Of a DNA stretch of 64,000 nucleotides, positions 22,815 through 33,599 are shown piece by piece. Position numbers and translations under genes: made by a program. This DNA comes from Odontocerum albicorne (Eukaryota; Arthropoda; Insecta; Trichoptera; Odontoceridae). Location of the stretch: the NCBI GenBank assembly GCA_949825065.1, contig OX463844.1:30034033-30098032 (forward strand), written 5' to 3'. Numbering within the stretch: the first letter of the stretch is position 1; each line of letters opens with the position of its first letter. Under the pieces are notes generated by a model. The model made no database searches and was not told the DNA's origin. It saw only the letters and a program-made list of their open reading frames with translations.

Positions 22815-24095
22815 ACACATCGATCAATACGTCCCGGGACTAACCAACAGATGGCGCCTCTTATAACAAATCCATTCTCAGTTAGTACCAACATTTAGAA
22901 GTTACGTGTCAAACTTTCATGACATTCCGACATTGTGTCATTGAGTTACAGTGGTTTTAGTGACGCTACTTTTGCTATTTTCAACAATGGAAAAAACCGA
23001 ATTTCGTGTGTTGATAAAACATTACTTTTTAATGGGTAAAAATACCGTTCAAACTCAGCGATGGCTTGAAAAGTGTTATCCGGGCTCTGCTCCGTCAAAA
23101 ACAACCATTTGTCAGTGGTATGCTGATTTCGAACGCGGTCGTGCAGACACAAATTATGCTGAACGCTCTGGTCGTCCAAATGAGGCTGTTACACCAGAAA
23201 ACATAAAAAAACCTCAAAATCACTATGAAAAATCACAAAGTAAAGTTGCGTGAGATAGCTGACACCCTGAAGATATCATTTGGTAGTGTTTACACTATTT
23301 TGCATAAACATTTGGTCATGAAAAGCTTTTTTCGAAATGGATGCCGCGTTTGCTCACAATGGAACAAAAACAACAACGCATCGATGATTCAGAACGCTGT
23401 TTGGCACTGTTTACGCGAAATAAACAGGAGTTTTTGCATTGGTATGTGACAATGGATAAAACTTGGATCCACCACTATACTTCGGAATCAAATCGGCTGT
23501 CAGCTGAGTGGAGAGCAGCCGGTGAAAGTCGTCCGAAGCGACCAAAAACTCAAAAGTCGGCCGGGAAGGTTATGGCCTCCGTATTTTGGGATGCGCACGG
23601 TATAATATTCATCGATCACCTTGAAAAGGGAAAAACCATCAATAGCAAATATAACGTAGCGTTATTGGAGCGTTTGAAGGCAGAAATGACAAAAAAACGG
23701 CCCCATATGAAGAAGAAAAAGTTATCTTTCATCAGGACAATGCACCGTGTCACAAGTCGATGGTAACGGTGGCCAAATTGCACGAGTTGAACTTCAAATT
23801 GCTTCCGCACCCACCGTATTCTCCAGATTTGGCCCCCAGCAACTATTAACTATTCACAGGCCTCAAAAAGATGCTCCAGGGAAAAAGATTTGGCTCCAAT
23901 GAAGAAGTGATGCCGAAACTAACGCCTATTTTGAAACCAAAGATAAATCGTTCTACACGGCTGACATAGAAAAGTTAGGAGAGCGTTGGAATGAATGTAT
24001 CGCTCTTGAAGGAGACTATGTTGATGAATAAAGAAAAATTTTGGCACACAAATATTGTTTTTGTAGTTAGTCCCGGGACTTATTGATCGATGTGT
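22815..24095 (+). mobile_element. mariner-like transposon (Tc1/mariner superfamily), full length but inactive
   Basis: A 1281-bp element bounded by TA dinucleotides (22813-22814 and 24096-24097), the expected mariner target duplication. The terminal 30 bases at each end are inverted copies with one mismatch, starting ACACATCGATCAATA and containing CCCGGGACTAAC. Size, ends and single transposase are those of a complete mariner. The transposase is broken, so the copy could move only if supplied in trans. Sequence just outside the right end belongs to a repeat also found beside a Penelope-like tail at 44.8 kb, so the mariner probably jumped into an older element. Confidence 0.95.
22987..24031 (+). 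pseudogene. mariner transposase, frameshifted (D,D34D family)
   Basis: Encodes a cut-and-paste DDE/D transposase of about 348 codons, the normal mariner length. The start MEKTEFRVLIKHYF is followed by the N-terminal helix-turn-helix DNA-binding region (QWYADFERGR, ERSGRPNEAVTPE, KLREIADTLKIS) and the linker WMPRLLTMEQ. The first catalytic Asp is in YVTMDKTWIHHYT (codon 23455-23457; the neighbouring residue usually Glu is Lys). The second is in FHQDNAPCHKS (23736-23738). The third position in YSPDLAPSNY (23841-23843) is Asn, not Asp. Spacing between second and third is 34 residues. Four frameshifts lie near 23225, 23320, 23716 and 23908, and a TAA follows the SNY at 23847-23849. The C-terminus ERWNECIALEGDYVDE is intact in another frame. 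Clearly non-functional. Confidence 0.95.
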
Positions 24096-24097
24096 TA

Positions 24098-24170
24098 TAT
24101 CTTGTGTTGTTTATAGTTAAGGCATTAACGTTGTGGAGGTTTAAAGACATTGTAGTTTATTTTTTTATGG
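24098..24170 (-). repeat. 58-bp repeat shared with a Penelope-like tail junction
   Basis: TTGTTTATAGTTAAGGCATT and AACGTTGTGGAGGTTTAAAG recur almost unchanged at 44841-44898, where they run straight into an inverted Penelope-like tail. On the minus strand this segment follows TTTATTTTT-type tail sequence, so it may be the start of a second, tandem Penelope-like unit. Confidence 0.65.
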
Positions 24171-24369
24171 TTATTAATTCCTTTTTAAAATTGTCGTCGG
24201 TTAATGGGACACTGAGCAATCTATGAAGCATACAGGCGGCAAATTTATGGTTTATGGTTATAGAAGTTGAGTTAAGTCAAAAAAAATAGCTACAAATAAT
24301 GGCTATCCTGGAACCTCATTGATTCACTTTTAAAAAACAAAACAAAAAAGAAACTTATAAAAGATTATA
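24171..24369. other. Spacer, probably upstream Penelope-like sequence
   Basis: No motif is legible between the mariner-adjacent repeat and the Penelope-like frame, although this is where more of that element would be expected. Confidence 0.35.
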
Positions 24370-24961
24370 TATTTAACGACACCTCTAAGCATACCTATAA
24401 ATGGAGCAAAGTTCTATTTATAAAAAAACATATCATATGAAATAACCAAAAATATTCCAAGTCACATAAAGCCAGCTTTTTACGCTAATTTTAATCTCCG
24501 GAAACTCTTATTTAATGGGAAAGGCAAAAATGGAATACTTAGCAACAGTGGTGTGTATAAACTTATATGTGCTGACTGTGATAATTTCTTTCTATATAGG
24601 AAAAACAGGAAGATCTTTTGAAAAGAGATTTCGTGAACACAAATCCGCCTTAACAAATCCTCTAATTTATTCTGAAATGGCTAATCATTGTCACCGTGAA
24701 AACCACACTCTTTCTATCGATGATGCTAAATTCTTACATATCAGTATTAACGGAAATAAATTGGACAGATTAGAGGCCCTAGAAATTTCTAAGTCAGTAC
24801 ATCGATCCGAACATCTAGTAAACAGTTATATACCAAAAATCTCTCCGCTCTTGGCCGAAATCGTCCCATGCCTCCCTCCCCCCTCCCCCCTCAGCCCCCA
24901 ACCGTTGAAGCGTGTATATCGGTACCAGTTCGAACAGATTTTAGTCTTGTTTGTGTTCCCC
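24370..24961 (+). pseudogene. Penelope-like element C-terminus with GIY-YIG endonuclease
   Basis: Penelope-like elements encode a reverse transcriptase joined to a GIY-YIG nuclease that nicks target DNA. Here only the C-terminal part survives. A worn linker (AFYANFNLRKLLFNGK) leads to SGVYKLICADCDNF, the CxxC segment normally ahead of the nuclease, then after a frameshift near 24585 to YIGKTGRSFEKRFREH, the YIG motif with the conserved Arg-containing helix. Further on, ANHCHRENHTLSIDDAKFLH supplies the His-containing segment, and LDRLEALEISK follows the family pattern. The open frame from 24515 to 24964 covers the nuclease. The reverse transcriptase is absent. A diagnostic 3' tail follows at once. 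Confidence 0.85.
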
Positions 24962-25046
24962 TGAAGATGAGGTGAAAGCCTTGAAACCGGTAGGGTTATA
25001 TCGTTACAAAAAAGTGGAATAAACAGTGTTTGATAAAAATAAATTA
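24961..25046 (+). mobile_element. Penelope-like element 3' tail with hammerhead-like core
   Basis: Directly after the coding region: CTGAAGATGAGGTGAAAGCC, TTGAAACCGGTAGGG, TATATCGTTAC, then AAGTGGAATAAACAGTG and an A-rich end. Near-identical tails stand alone at 15127, 44939 and 53290, so this tail defines the family. The CTGAAGA ... stem ... GAAAC arrangement recalls the hammerhead ribozyme motifs known in Penelope-like elements; see findings. Confidence 0.8.
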
Positions 25047-26059
25047 CAGTGTTATATCTTAGTGACAGAAAATTGTATATAAACTATTAACAACCATATT
25101 AATTTATTTACAAAACAACAGTATAAAGTGAGTGATGGTGATATATGAATCTAATAATTGAGTATTATTATTTATTACAAATGTTAGAAGAATCATATAT
25201 TCTCTCTCATTATAAACGACTTTCTCGTTTTGATGTTTATATTTTTTTCTGTTCAAGTCATATCCAAAGCCGATCTGAGGCAGGTGCAAAGGATACAGCA
25301 ACACCTAGCCCCACATTAAGCGAGATGCCACGCTTATGAAAGATAGATCAATAAATAATGGAGTTAAGCTAATTTATTCCCAGTCTATTTCAAATAAGTG
25401 AAACACTCGGAAGTTTTTAATAGTGATACACTCGGAAAGTGGGGGCGGGCGCTCGTTTATGAATAATATTTATGGCCAATTTATTGCACATTGATGATTT
25501 TATTTTAGTGAAATAAATAAAAACATTTTAAATTGTTTTTATTAGTGAAATATTTGGGCAATACTTAGCCAGTTTCCCTTTAACATAATTGTAGGTATAA
25601 ATAAATAAGAAGACCTCGCACCCATCCTTTGCACCCAGTCCCGAAATTTTCCAGGCAAGCCCTGGTCGTATGTTTTTAATTTACCATTTTTATTTTATGT
25701 CTTATAACATATTAAGAAGTGACAGCCGTCAAACAATATTTGTGTAATACAGTTGTTCTAACTATGACATCAATCAATTGTATATTAACTATTGAATTGT
25801 AACTATGATAGCACCAAATGTCACGTACGGACATATTCATATTGTATGATGATTGTGACACCGAAAAGTTAATTCTTAAGTAAAAATTAGGTAGGTACCC
25901 AGTGGTTCAGCATCCAAATAGAGATTTTTTGTTGTAAATAAGAACAATATTCTTATTAAAAATTTCACTCTTGAAAACAATATTGAACATTGTACAATTT
26001 GTCAAGAACCAAACTTATTTGAAGAAAGAATTATTAAGGTTTAGTCGTCTGTATTTAGC
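25047..26059. other. No recognised feature
   Basis: AT-rich. Near 25380-25440 a phrase with ACACTCGGAA occurs twice. A 64-codon plus frame (25145-25339) has no resemblance to known proteins. Confidence 0.5.
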
Positions 26060-26415
26060 CCTCACACGCAGTGTGTCTTATTCAACCCCGTCACAGCGTC
26101 CGGTATTAGATTGTCTAATTCATGCGTGTCTAAAACAGTGTACGATATGACCTGAATATCTCCTGACTCACAGAAAGGTGACTGCCAGGTTCTATTCAAG
26201 CATATGGTATGCATTGCGGCCCACTTCGTGTCTTATCCTATTCAAAGTGCATCACTCCATCCAAGGCGGGGAAAACCCAGGCAGTTCCAGCATCAGATCG
26301 CTCATAAGATGTCTGTTTTTACGTCACACTTCATCCAATTAGGCCGCTATTTATCGGCAATCGACCTGTGGTCCATTTACTACAGAATCTCTCAGATTGG
26401 TCTACGGTAAATGAG
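26060..26415. other. Higher-GC segment of unknown nature
   Basis: About 350 bp, visibly GC-richer than its surroundings, with sharp edges. It holds TTTTTACGTCACAC (a CRE-like half site) and a 68-codon frame with no family resemblance. No inverted ends or tRNA head are seen. Candidates are an unrecognised repeat, a conserved non-coding element or an exon whose frame I cannot identify. Confidence 0.35.
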
Positions 26416-27938
26416 ACGTAGTATTGGGGTTTATTTTATTTCATTAATGAAACACAGTTGGGCTGGCTTATTAATGTATATAGCACATAAAAAACAAAGA
26501 TTACTGATTCTACCTTGTCTAAATCAAAATAAAAACATAGAGAATTAACATTTAAACTTTAATCTTCTAATTACACATTAACACTGTGAGATGTTTTTCC
26601 ATATTCAATCGTCAGACTTTCATCAATATATTTCCCCTCGATATTTATTATTACAACGATTTGTTTCAATTTAAGTCAACTCTATTTCAACTCTCTTAAA
26701 TAGTTGATCATATGAAAAGTCATTTTCTTTCTGAAAATATATTTCTTATTACGACGGTCATCAAATAATACAAAAGGAGTTTAAAGGCACAGAATAATAA
26801 AAAAAACTGACAAATATTACCGTGATTGTTTAAAAATTGTTATGCGTACGTTTTTCAATAATTGTTTAATAAAATATTTCGATGGGAATAATATTGCAAA
26901 CATCACTAAATAATTGACGATACGAAAGCAGAGATATGTGTAATTGCCCTTTAAGCATTCCGCATTATGCACATTGCCAGTTTTGTAGCTAATTAAATGT
27001 ATAATTGGAGGCCATCCATCATGCATGATATCAAATTATTTGCGAATTATGCGTTTCCGTTGCATGGATATTTAACATTGCAACATTGTAACCAAAGAGA
27101 CAACTAAATTAAATAAAAAAATCATAAAAGTTAAGTGCCGCGCATTCAATAATTTAAAGCTTTTGACATATAACACAATTAAATGTTTTCTGGGCTTAAA
27201 ACATTAACATATAATGACTTACAAGAAATTCAAAACTGCCTGATAGTAGATCAAGTTCATAAGAGATTTCTGCGACACTTTTGATCCTGGGAATATGAAT
27301 TTTACCCATGGGTGTATCCAAACAATGTTTTGAATATGTATGCTTTGCTATTGATTACTCCTTAAGCATTAGAGAGATTATCGCACTTTTCAATGCATAT
27401 CATTCTCATTTTATAAATGTCAATTGTGAATAGTGGTTATTAAATGTATGCGACGTGTAATCGCTTTCTAATATGGTATATAATTTAACTATAACTCAGT
27501 AACCTCTCGTCGAGATTATTCGAAATTGATTCGTGTGTTTCTTCCTAAAACAGTCATCCATAAAAATGTCAAATGCCACGAGTGACTGGATTTCAAAGCA
27601 AATAAAAAAAATGTAAACTTAAATATGTATAAGTTTCAAACTGCAAACTTTATGAGTGGTATACACGGTGAAAAATATGTCAAATAATATGTACATATTT
27701 ACATGCGCGAGTAATAATTTTATCCATAATCGATGTTACTTTCAAAATGATTTCCTAAATTTTCAAGCTATCAACCAATGAAATTGAAGATATCAAAATA
27801 TAAATTGTATGAAATAAAGCATCATATCAAACAATCTTAGTCAACAATCAATGATTATCATATCAAACACTCTAAGTCAATAACAGGCAATGAACGAATG
27901 AAAAATAAACCATAGATTTTTAACAAAATTTAAGCAAT
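26416..27938. other. No recognised feature
   Basis: AT-rich; nothing supported. Confidence 0.55.
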
Positions 27939-28128
27939 GACGATCTCCATGGAGTAGATGGTGAGACGACTGTCTTACAACTTGGAGGTTGCGGATTAGA
28001 TTCCTCTTAGTGCCCAAATATGTAAAAAAAAAAGGATCAATTCTGGTTTTACGTAAAGTGTATTTTAGATATTTCTGGTGAGTTGGAAGGAGGTTATAAT
28101 ATTGCAATAAACTCTCAAGGTTTTACTC
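27939..28128 (+). mobile_element. tRNA-derived SINE, family I
   Basis: The head reads GACGATCTCCATGGAGTAGA through TTGGAGGTTGCGGATTAGAT (A- and B-box regions). An A-rich linker, TTCTGGTTTTACGTAAAG, TATTTCTGGTGAGTTGGAAG and ATTGCAATAAACTC follow, the same order as the copy at 37951. Confidence 0.7.
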
Positions 28129-28354
28129 TATATATGAAAAGCGTCATGCAATATATTGAATATAGAAATAGAAAAAATATTTTCAAATCAAAATTTTCAA
28201 AAAGCTTCGTAAATTTTATTCAAGTTTTTCAAACTTTCTTACAAAATGACATGTTGGCCAAATGCTTTTTTGGTCAAACCATCAAATCAAAACTTACAAT
28301 ATCCTTGTTCCGTAAACGGGCTAATTTCTAAATTAAATCAGCATTTATTAATAC
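28129..28354. other. No recognised feature
   Basis: AT-rich spacer. Confidence 0.5.
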
Positions 28355-28505
28355 GCGCAGCAGCCGACATCTGTCATTCGACGCCATTTTGTGGCGAATA
28401 TCATAACGGGCGGGTTGACACCGCGGTTACAGAAAATTTCAGCCGATTGTGTCATGACAATGAAATCTGTCACCTCGCTGGAGGCAAACCGTTTCTGTCC
28501 GTATT
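28355..28505. promoter_or_regulatory. GC-rich island, possible regulatory remnant
   Basis: About 150 bp with CpGs (CATAACGGGCGGGTTGACAC) in AT-rich sequence. CGACGCCATTTTGTGGCGAA combines a YY1/Pho-like GCCATTTT core with a short inverted repeat (CGCCA...TGGCG). No transcript evidence can be read from sequence alone. The 129-codon plus frame across it is probably incidental. Confidence 0.25.
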
Positions 28506-28599
28506 AATAATATTGAGTTACCAAGATATTTTAATGAACCTAATATTTTTAATCAATGTTATATTACGATTATATATAAACTTGAATATATCGAAATAT

Positions 28600-28815
28600 T
28601 ACCTCCATCGTCTAGTTGGTAAAATACCTGTCTAGCAATTCGGGAGTTCCGGGTTCGATTAATAACCTACGAAAATATTTAATTATGACATCTGCAGTGG
28701 TGTAATTGATAACACTTCGATTTCCGTTGGTACCATTTTTTTTCAAATATTATTACTTACAGTATTTTTTTCACTTAAAGCCTGTAATATACAATATTTC
28801 TCTTAGGCTGGTCAA
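28600..28815 (+). mobile_element. tRNA-derived SINE fragments, composite
   Basis: A head reading CTCCATCGTCTAGTTGGTAA and GTTCCGGGTTCGATTAATAA is followed by a second, head-like piece (TCGATTTCCGTTGGTACC) and a body with TTTTTTTTCAAATATTA and TTTCACTTAAAGCCTG, as in family I at 46800. Two copies may have merged. The first head is the best-preserved B box here (GGTTCGATT), but the cloverleaf stems do not pair, so it is not a tRNA gene. Confidence 0.6.
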
Positions 28816-29061
28816 AATCGTCGCATGCTAATAAACCTACTAGACCCGTACTGTTTACAGCGAAAGTGCAACACAATACAATATTATTTTCGAAGTCGGC
28901 TGTCCGGTTCATTTATTTTTAATATTATTGATATTCTGGTTTTTATTTTTCTCTCAGACTTTAAAGGCTCTTCTTTTGCTATTTAATTAAAAATAATTAA
29001 GTTCTTTACATAGATCATTTATAATATATAATTGGATAATACTTTATCCAAAAATTATTAT

Positions 29062-29101
29062 TTTCTGGAACATAAAACCAGTAGGTTTTATGTTCCAGAA
29101 A
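29062..29101. repeat. Perfect 18-bp stem hairpin
   Basis: TTTCTGGAACATAAAACC, four loop bases, then its exact complement. A 40-base snap-back this perfect is unexpected by chance and is not part of a recognised element. Confidence 0.9.
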
Positions 29102-29284
29102 TATCCTTTATTATCATAAATGTGAATGAACGGCAGTGCTTAGTTTTAAATTCGTATTAATTTTAAACGACATCCGTAACCTTTTTTATCATAAAATTTA
29201 TGTTTGAATTTCATTCAATTCGAAGTTTGAATCCCGTTTTATAAAAAGTTTTAAGTCTCGTTTGCACGTGAGGCTTCTCATACA

Positions 29285-29350
29285 TCTTTCTGGTTCGTTA
29301 GAAGATATTGCCATGAGGCATTAAATACACCAGGTTGTACGAGTATTATA
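29285..29350 (+). mobile_element. SINE family I tail fragment
   Basis: CTGGTTCGTTAGAAGATATT, GCCATGAGGCATTAAATACA and CCAGGTTGTA correspond to the conserved tail of family I. A TACGAGTA site falls at its end (29338-29345). Confidence 0.6.
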
Positions 29351-29412
29351 ACATACAAAGCAATAGTAAAATATTTCCTGATCAAACTCCATCTTCCACA
29401 ATAGTTCTGTTT

Positions 29413-29683
29413 GATCCCACCACCACCCACGCTGTTATGAGGAGCCAAACAAGTCTCCATCCAGTGCGATCTACACCAGAAGATCGAAATCTTCTTTTTT
29501 TATGAGCGCGACATCACGTAGTGACAAAGAAGGAACTGCCCAAAGGGATTTTCTCTCCGGTGGCGACACATCTGGTCCGACATCATGGGCGATGTAAAAT
29601 GCACTAAATATACTAATGAGGCAGCTCAAGGACTGGAGTTTAAACAGTCCAGCAAGTGGTCAGTTTTTTCACAGAAAATTTCA
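29413..29683. repeat. Dispersed repeat family R1, copy 2
   Basis: Shares GATCCCACCACCACCCACGC, TATGAGCGCGACATCACGTA, GTGACAAAGAAGGAACTGCC and CACAGAAAATTTCAG with the copy at 7473-7792. No coding potential or diagnostic ends were found in either copy. Confidence 0.7.
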
Positions 29684-30204
29684 GTTAGGTTGTTTTTGCG
29701 TAAATACATCCGAATACTGTGACGAACCAACTTTAGATATATACAAATATCAAAATATAGCTGAATTAATCACTTTAAAAGCCGAAAAAATAATAAAAAT
29801 CCTATATAATACAATTTAAACATGATTTTTTTCAATGAATTTAATATTTAACGCTTAAAAAATATTTATTCCAGACTAAAAAAATATCTTCATTCCTACG
29901 AGGGTTATAACTTAATGAACCATTCTTCTCTAGGCTCCTCTATACCATGAGAGATCGCTCCACTGCATAACCCCCAAGTATCAAACCCTTAAATATACCG
30001 GATATTTTGGAAAAATCAGACAAGACATCGATTATTATTTTATTCTGATTTTTCTCACAGGTCGTGTTTGTCCGTAAACCTTCAATAAAAACGTTCACTA
30101 AGTGAAACCCTTTGCTTTTTAAATTAAATAAAATTGTCACATCCCAAATCGTGATAACCATAATACTGAAACATAAATTAAACCTAAGAGGACATATCCC
30201 ATAG
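29684..30204. other. No recognised feature
   Basis: AT-rich. The 73-codon minus-strand frame at 29940-30161 is not recognisable. Confidence 0.5.
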
Positions 30205-30375
30205 TATAGTTAATAAGACACTTGTCGTCAAGCCCAGGGGTTATGGGTTTGATTTTTGTTGCTACTCAGATATTTTAAAAGCGTTCAAGTATAATTTTCA
30301 CATAAAGCTTGTTTAAACACCTTTCTAGTTAAAAGGAAGAGATTGATATATGGCAATAAAATGGACAGGTTTTAA
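30205..30375 (+). mobile_element. tRNA-derived SINE, family I, worn copy
   Basis: TAAGACACTTGTCGTCAAGC and GGGGTTATGGGTTTGATTTT are the A-to-B-box span. AATTTTCACATAAAGC and GAAGAGATTGATATATGGCA with ATAAAATGGACAGG are body and tail. Confidence 0.6.
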
Positions 30376-31260
30376 TGTATGTAACGAAAATGTAATATAA
30401 TACAACCCTATTTGTTTCGTACAAAATACATCAAAATTTAAATCCTTAATTATTTATCGAATGAAACTTATATTTAAATTTGCCGAAAAGAACTGTCGTA
30501 AACTTTTGACACTTCTTTCCTTATCTTTGATGTGTGCTCGATAGAAACCTGCAACAGATCCTAACGATCCTAACATTCACGTTGGAAGATGGATATTATT
30601 GATATTTCTCGGTTCAAGGTAATTCTGTAACTGCGTACTTTTCACCTGTCTCCACACACTATGAGTATACATTGACAACCTTTTACGATCATTAGAGATG
30701 ACTTATCATGTCAAATCGTGGAGCAAACTATGTTATTCCATTTTACACAACTTGACGAGAGGGGTGTTGAAAGATATTTTAGAATCAAAAACAGATGAAT
30801 AACTATACATAATCACAGAAACAAAATTATTCATTCTTTATAATTTTTGAGGTGATCAATTCGAAAACATTAACTTTTATTGATTGGCTCGTATTTTCAT
30901 GTTTGACGGAAACTGAACTGAAACCACCCGCAAAGTTATATTATAATATATGCCCTTGAATAACTTTAATCGAATCTAAAAAATGTAAATCCTTATTACA
31001 ATAATATGAAATCTTTCCTAAACAGCGTGATGTGAGGGAAATATTATTAGTTGGTTTGTGGTGATTTAGAGATTATCTCGATACTAGGTGATCTGCAAGG
31101 CGGGTACACTAAATACTGTTGCTGTATAAATGAGAGAATCTACTACAACCAAAAAGAGTGTCCACTACACCCAAAAAGAATAGCACGAAGCTCTTACACG
31201 TATGCTTGGTTAAATGTCGAAAAGGTTTTTTGCCTAGTACAAAAATTGATGACAGCGCAA
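30376..31260. other. No recognised feature
   Basis: AT-rich. A small duplication of CTACAACCAAAAAG / CTACACCCAAAAAG lies at 31142-31170. Confidence 0.5.
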
Positions 31261-31323
31261 GGTGTGTGAACCGTTAGTCAAGTTGTGTGAATCGCTAGTC
31301 AAGGTGTGTGAACCGCTAGTCAA
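31261..31323 (+). repeat. Three tandem 21-bp units
   Basis: GGTGTGTGAACCGTTAGTCA and its close copies are repeated head to tail three times with two or three changes each. Confidence 0.9.
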
Positions 31324-32619
31324 GTTTTGCTACGCTAAAAGCGGGATCTTATGAAAGCATTAGTAAGAAACAAGGATAGAATAGTATTTCGATACATTGT
31401 TGTCCTACTTATCTTATAAAACTGAGCCAACCCTGGATTTTTACTGGTGTTTTCGTATTCAGCTCCTCATAATTTATAAATTAACTACACTTTCGTTTTT
31501 GTAAAAAATATACAAGAATTTAATGTTTGTGAAGAGGTGAAATATATACGTCTTAAAAACAGTTTTTTTTTCGCTTTGAGACATTTACAATATTTAATCC
31601 AAATTATTGAATTATTGATGAAGAGCAAACATTTGTTTTAATAGGATTATTTGTAATAACGGGATGGTAAAACAAAATAATATTATCTTTGCTTCATAAT
31701 TCTTGCATCAATTTTACAATGGGAATCTAAAATACATTAATCTGCCGTTCAATTATAGCAGATTAAAATTAACGAGTATATGGATGATTTGGAAAACTAT
31801 TCAAATTTAAAGATTAACCCTTCACCAAACAAAAGGTTTTGAGGGGTGAGTTGGGCCCTAAACTTTAGGAAATCTCCGGAGTAAACGATGCCTGAATTTT
31901 AATATTCGCGAATAATATTAAGTGGAAAGGGTTGAAACGTGTTTATTGGAATTCGCATTATTGCTTGCTCTTTCTGTTGCCTTCTCATTCCCAAGGGGCC
32001 TGTAATTATTTCGCGCATTGAAAACGTGTTATTAAATAATATATTTTTTAACATATTTTTTCAAATTATTAAGTTAGTGATTTGAAATTTTAGCATTTAT
32101 GCTTTTGTATTCGTGAAATCAGATTTGATGTAAATCGATTGAGAAAAGTTTTTTTAACAATTCACTCTTAATGTTCTAAAATTAATACCCGTTTCTCTTT
32201 CAAAACGTAAAGTAATAGGTATATTCCAAAAGAAGAATTAATGCTTCAAAATTAAACATATTAAAACTCCAAGGTTTTTAAGAGATTAAAAAACCCTTGA
32301 TATACGAGTATAATCAAACACAACTTCATACAAAGCTTGATGAAGAAATATGTTTATAACAATTGAAGACACCACTGGATTTCACAATAGAGTATCTTTT
32401 AAATACTGGGACATTTTTTTTTTTATATTTTGTTTCGCTCAACAAAGAGTTTTTAAACGAAAACTCTTTGTTGATTAAATACTTACTTTTATAGATTTCA
32501 TCGACTTAAAACACACATTCAAATCATTTCGAAAAAAATAATGAAACATCTATTGTTTCCATATTTATGACTTTAAATTAAGAAATAAAATAAACATTGT
32601 ATCAGAAATTCGAGGTTTA
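31324..32619. other. No gene; one strong hairpin
   Basis: Apart from the hairpin listed separately, AT-rich sequence without supported features. Confidence 0.5.
32440..32473. repeat. Perfect 14-bp stem hairpin
   Basis: CAACAAAGAGTTTT, a six-base loop, then the exact complement. Not linked to a recognised element. Confidence 0.85.
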
Positions 32620-33480
32620 TCTATATAAATAAAAATGTAAATGTTCGTATGTTAAATATTACTAATCTCCGAAAGTTCTTCATCGATTGCTTTGAAAATT
32701 TGACAAAAGGTTTCATTCGTATATAAGCATGTTTATATTTTTTTTATATACGGTTGTATATAAAATATATATATAAAACAGACGAAATAATGGGAGCGAC
32801 ACACGCAAACTAAACAATTCTCATTGACAGTTATGTCACATTGTATTTTCGACGTTTCGGATTCTTTCAATTCGTTTTTTAACTGTTTTTTTTATTTTTC
32901 TTAAATATTAAATAATTAAATATTAAATAATAAATATAAAATTTTCAAATACGTGTATTTAAAAAAGCGCCACCTATTTGGACGTAAAAGCCACACACGA
33001 TATACTAAATTTTTATCCGCTATAGTTATATAGTAAATGCGTTAAAATTTACCTGTATCGATTGATTTGCGTTTGAAGTGAACTATTTCGTTAATATTTT
33101 TTTGTTTTTTCTTTGCTTTTTAGATCGTGTATTTTCTTTTTTTAATGTTTCGCAATTTTATATGTTTTTGTTATAACTTTCCTTCTTCTTTTTCAGTGCA
33201 ACCGATCTGCTTTATACTTCAGAAAGTCTAGGATGAGTCGTGCGGCGTTTAAAACGTCATGTCACAAAGGGATGGGGTAAAATCGTTTTTTTTTTACAAA
33301 TCGAATAGTTTTTTTATAAATCGAACAAATGTTTTTCTCTAAACTGACGTTTTAATTCCTTATTTCATTATACTGTCTTTCCAATGTATTGTATGATTTG
33401 TATCTATCTTTAAATAGGCCAAGATCCACAATCAATTAAAACTAATTACGAACATTTCATTTTAGATATAAAAAAATCGA

Positions 33481-33551
33481 AAATCCAATTATTGAATACC
33501 CCATCCCAAATCCAATTATTGAATACCCCATCCCTAGCCAATTATTGAATA
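33481..33551 (+). repeat. 27-bp tandem repeat inside the Helitron
   Basis: AAATCCAATTATTGAATACC + CCATCCC is present twice exactly, then partly a third time. The CCCCATCCC word is complementary to GGGATGGGG at 33280, so the two may be worn ends of an insertion nested in the Helitron. Confidence 0.85.
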
Positions 33552-33599
33552 CAATAACAAGATGTATTGATTTGTCATCATTGTTAGTTTTTTGTAATT

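Noticed and set aside
22815..24095. Source of the TACTCGTA footprints
   Set aside because: The mariner's tips read TA-ACACATCG, so its excision would leave bases from ACAC, not CTCG or CGAG. The MITE at 2002 (TA-TAGTTCG) does not fit either.
28246..28635. 129-codon plus-strand frame
   Set aside because: It begins in AT-rich sequence, crosses a GC-rich island and ends in a SINE head, so its continuity has no biological logic.
28600..28665. Possible tRNA gene (GTCTAGTTGGTAA ... GGGTTCGATTA)
   Set aside because: A and B boxes are visible, but acceptor and anticodon stems do not pair and a SINE body follows. The same holds for the heads at 4563, 37951, 39245 and 55080.
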